Positions 13,892 through 14,122 of a stretch of DNA of 14,122 nt are shown here, in pieces. Position numbers and translations under genes: made by a program. The notes beneath the pieces are model-generated. The model ran no database searches, had not been told where the DNA came from, and worked only from the letters and a program-made list of their open reading frames with translations. Source of the DNA: Methanocella_A sp964548585 (GTDB lineage: Archaea > Halobacteriota > Methanocellia > Methanocellales > Methanocellaceae); contig CAZJRS010000088.1 of NCBI GenBank assembly GCA_964548585.1, positions 1 to 14,122 of the forward strand. Direction: 5' to 3'. The first letter of the stretch is position 1, and each line of letters begins with the position of its first letter.

Positions 13892-14122
13892 ACCCAGATC
13901 AACATGAATTATCGGATCAGCGGATTAAACTTGTATGCCACCTACCTTCCGGTGATGATGATACAATACGACGATCTGAATCGCTTTTTGTATTATTACT
14001 ATCAATTATGAGGTAGCTGTTTTGTGTCCCATTGCGGTGTTGAATAATGCAATAGAAGAAAGGTTGCCTTTGTGTCCAGGAATGAGATCGAACGCTGCGC
14101 TGTGCCAGAACTTGTTTATGGA
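13892..14122. other. Unassigned right end of the window
   Basis: No gene can be supported. On the plus strand a frame from TTG 14022, after GAGGT at 14010-14014, is open to the edge (33 codons, LCPIAVLNNAIEERLPLCPG and onward). Another begins at GTG 14072 (17 codons, SRNEIERCAVPELVYG). On the minus strand a frame is open from the edge for 38 codons (ending MGHKTATS). TTTGTGTCC occurs twice (14021-14029 and 14069-14077), 48 bp apart. A gene running off the right edge is possible. Confidence 0.3.

Overview
The window looks archaeal and most like a methanogen of the Methanocella/Methanomicrobia kind. This is an inference from gene content and signals: TATA boxes about 25-32 nt upstream of starts, two likely leaderless genes, Shine-Dalgarno (SD) sites reading GGAGG or GGTGAT, winged-helix regulators, and secreted beta-sandwich proteins. 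No 16S or methanogenesis gene is present to prove it.

Layout. Positions 1-1471 (minus strand) hold a two-gene unit: a secreted protein with a C-terminal PPC-like domain, then a membrane-anchored winged-helix regulator that runs off the left edge. The regulator is complete at its 5' end and open to position 1. Positions 1714-5211 (plus) hold a tightly packed operon of an ABC-2 ATPase, its six-helix permease and a secreted, membrane-anchored protein with NEW3-type repeats. Positions 5292-6474 hold a divergent pair: a small winged-helix protein (minus) and an exported Gly/Ala-rich low-complexity protein (plus), the latter followed by a good hairpin/T-run terminator.

Positions 6533-6748 are a gene-free island of CACAGAG-type repeats in inverted orientation. 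Positions 6770-13221 (minus) hold a complete tryptophan operon in the order trpC-trpE-trpGD-trpF-trpB-trpA. It encodes every step from chorismate to tryptophan, with trpG and trpD fused and all later junctions overlapping by 4 nt. Its promoter (13221-13300) carries a strong TATA box and two TGTACA palindromes 30 bp apart. These resemble the TRP boxes bound by TrpY in Methanothermobacter.

Divergent from trp is an unrecognised 47-residue single-span membrane protein (13440-13583) with an excellent SD site. Downstream lies a second inverted-repeat island (13640-13883) with a 22-nt arm pair matching at 21 positions. I could not assign a confident gene to the last 230 nt.

How the genes work together: the trp cluster is a self-sufficient, probably Trp-repressed pathway. 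TrpE makes anthranilate with the TrpG glutaminase half, TrpD, TrpF and TrpC carry it to indole-glycerol phosphate, and TrpA/TrpB finish. The left half is about the cell envelope: an export or extrusion transporter with an exported adhesin-like partner, two exported proteins of unknown role, and two winged-helix regulators next to them.
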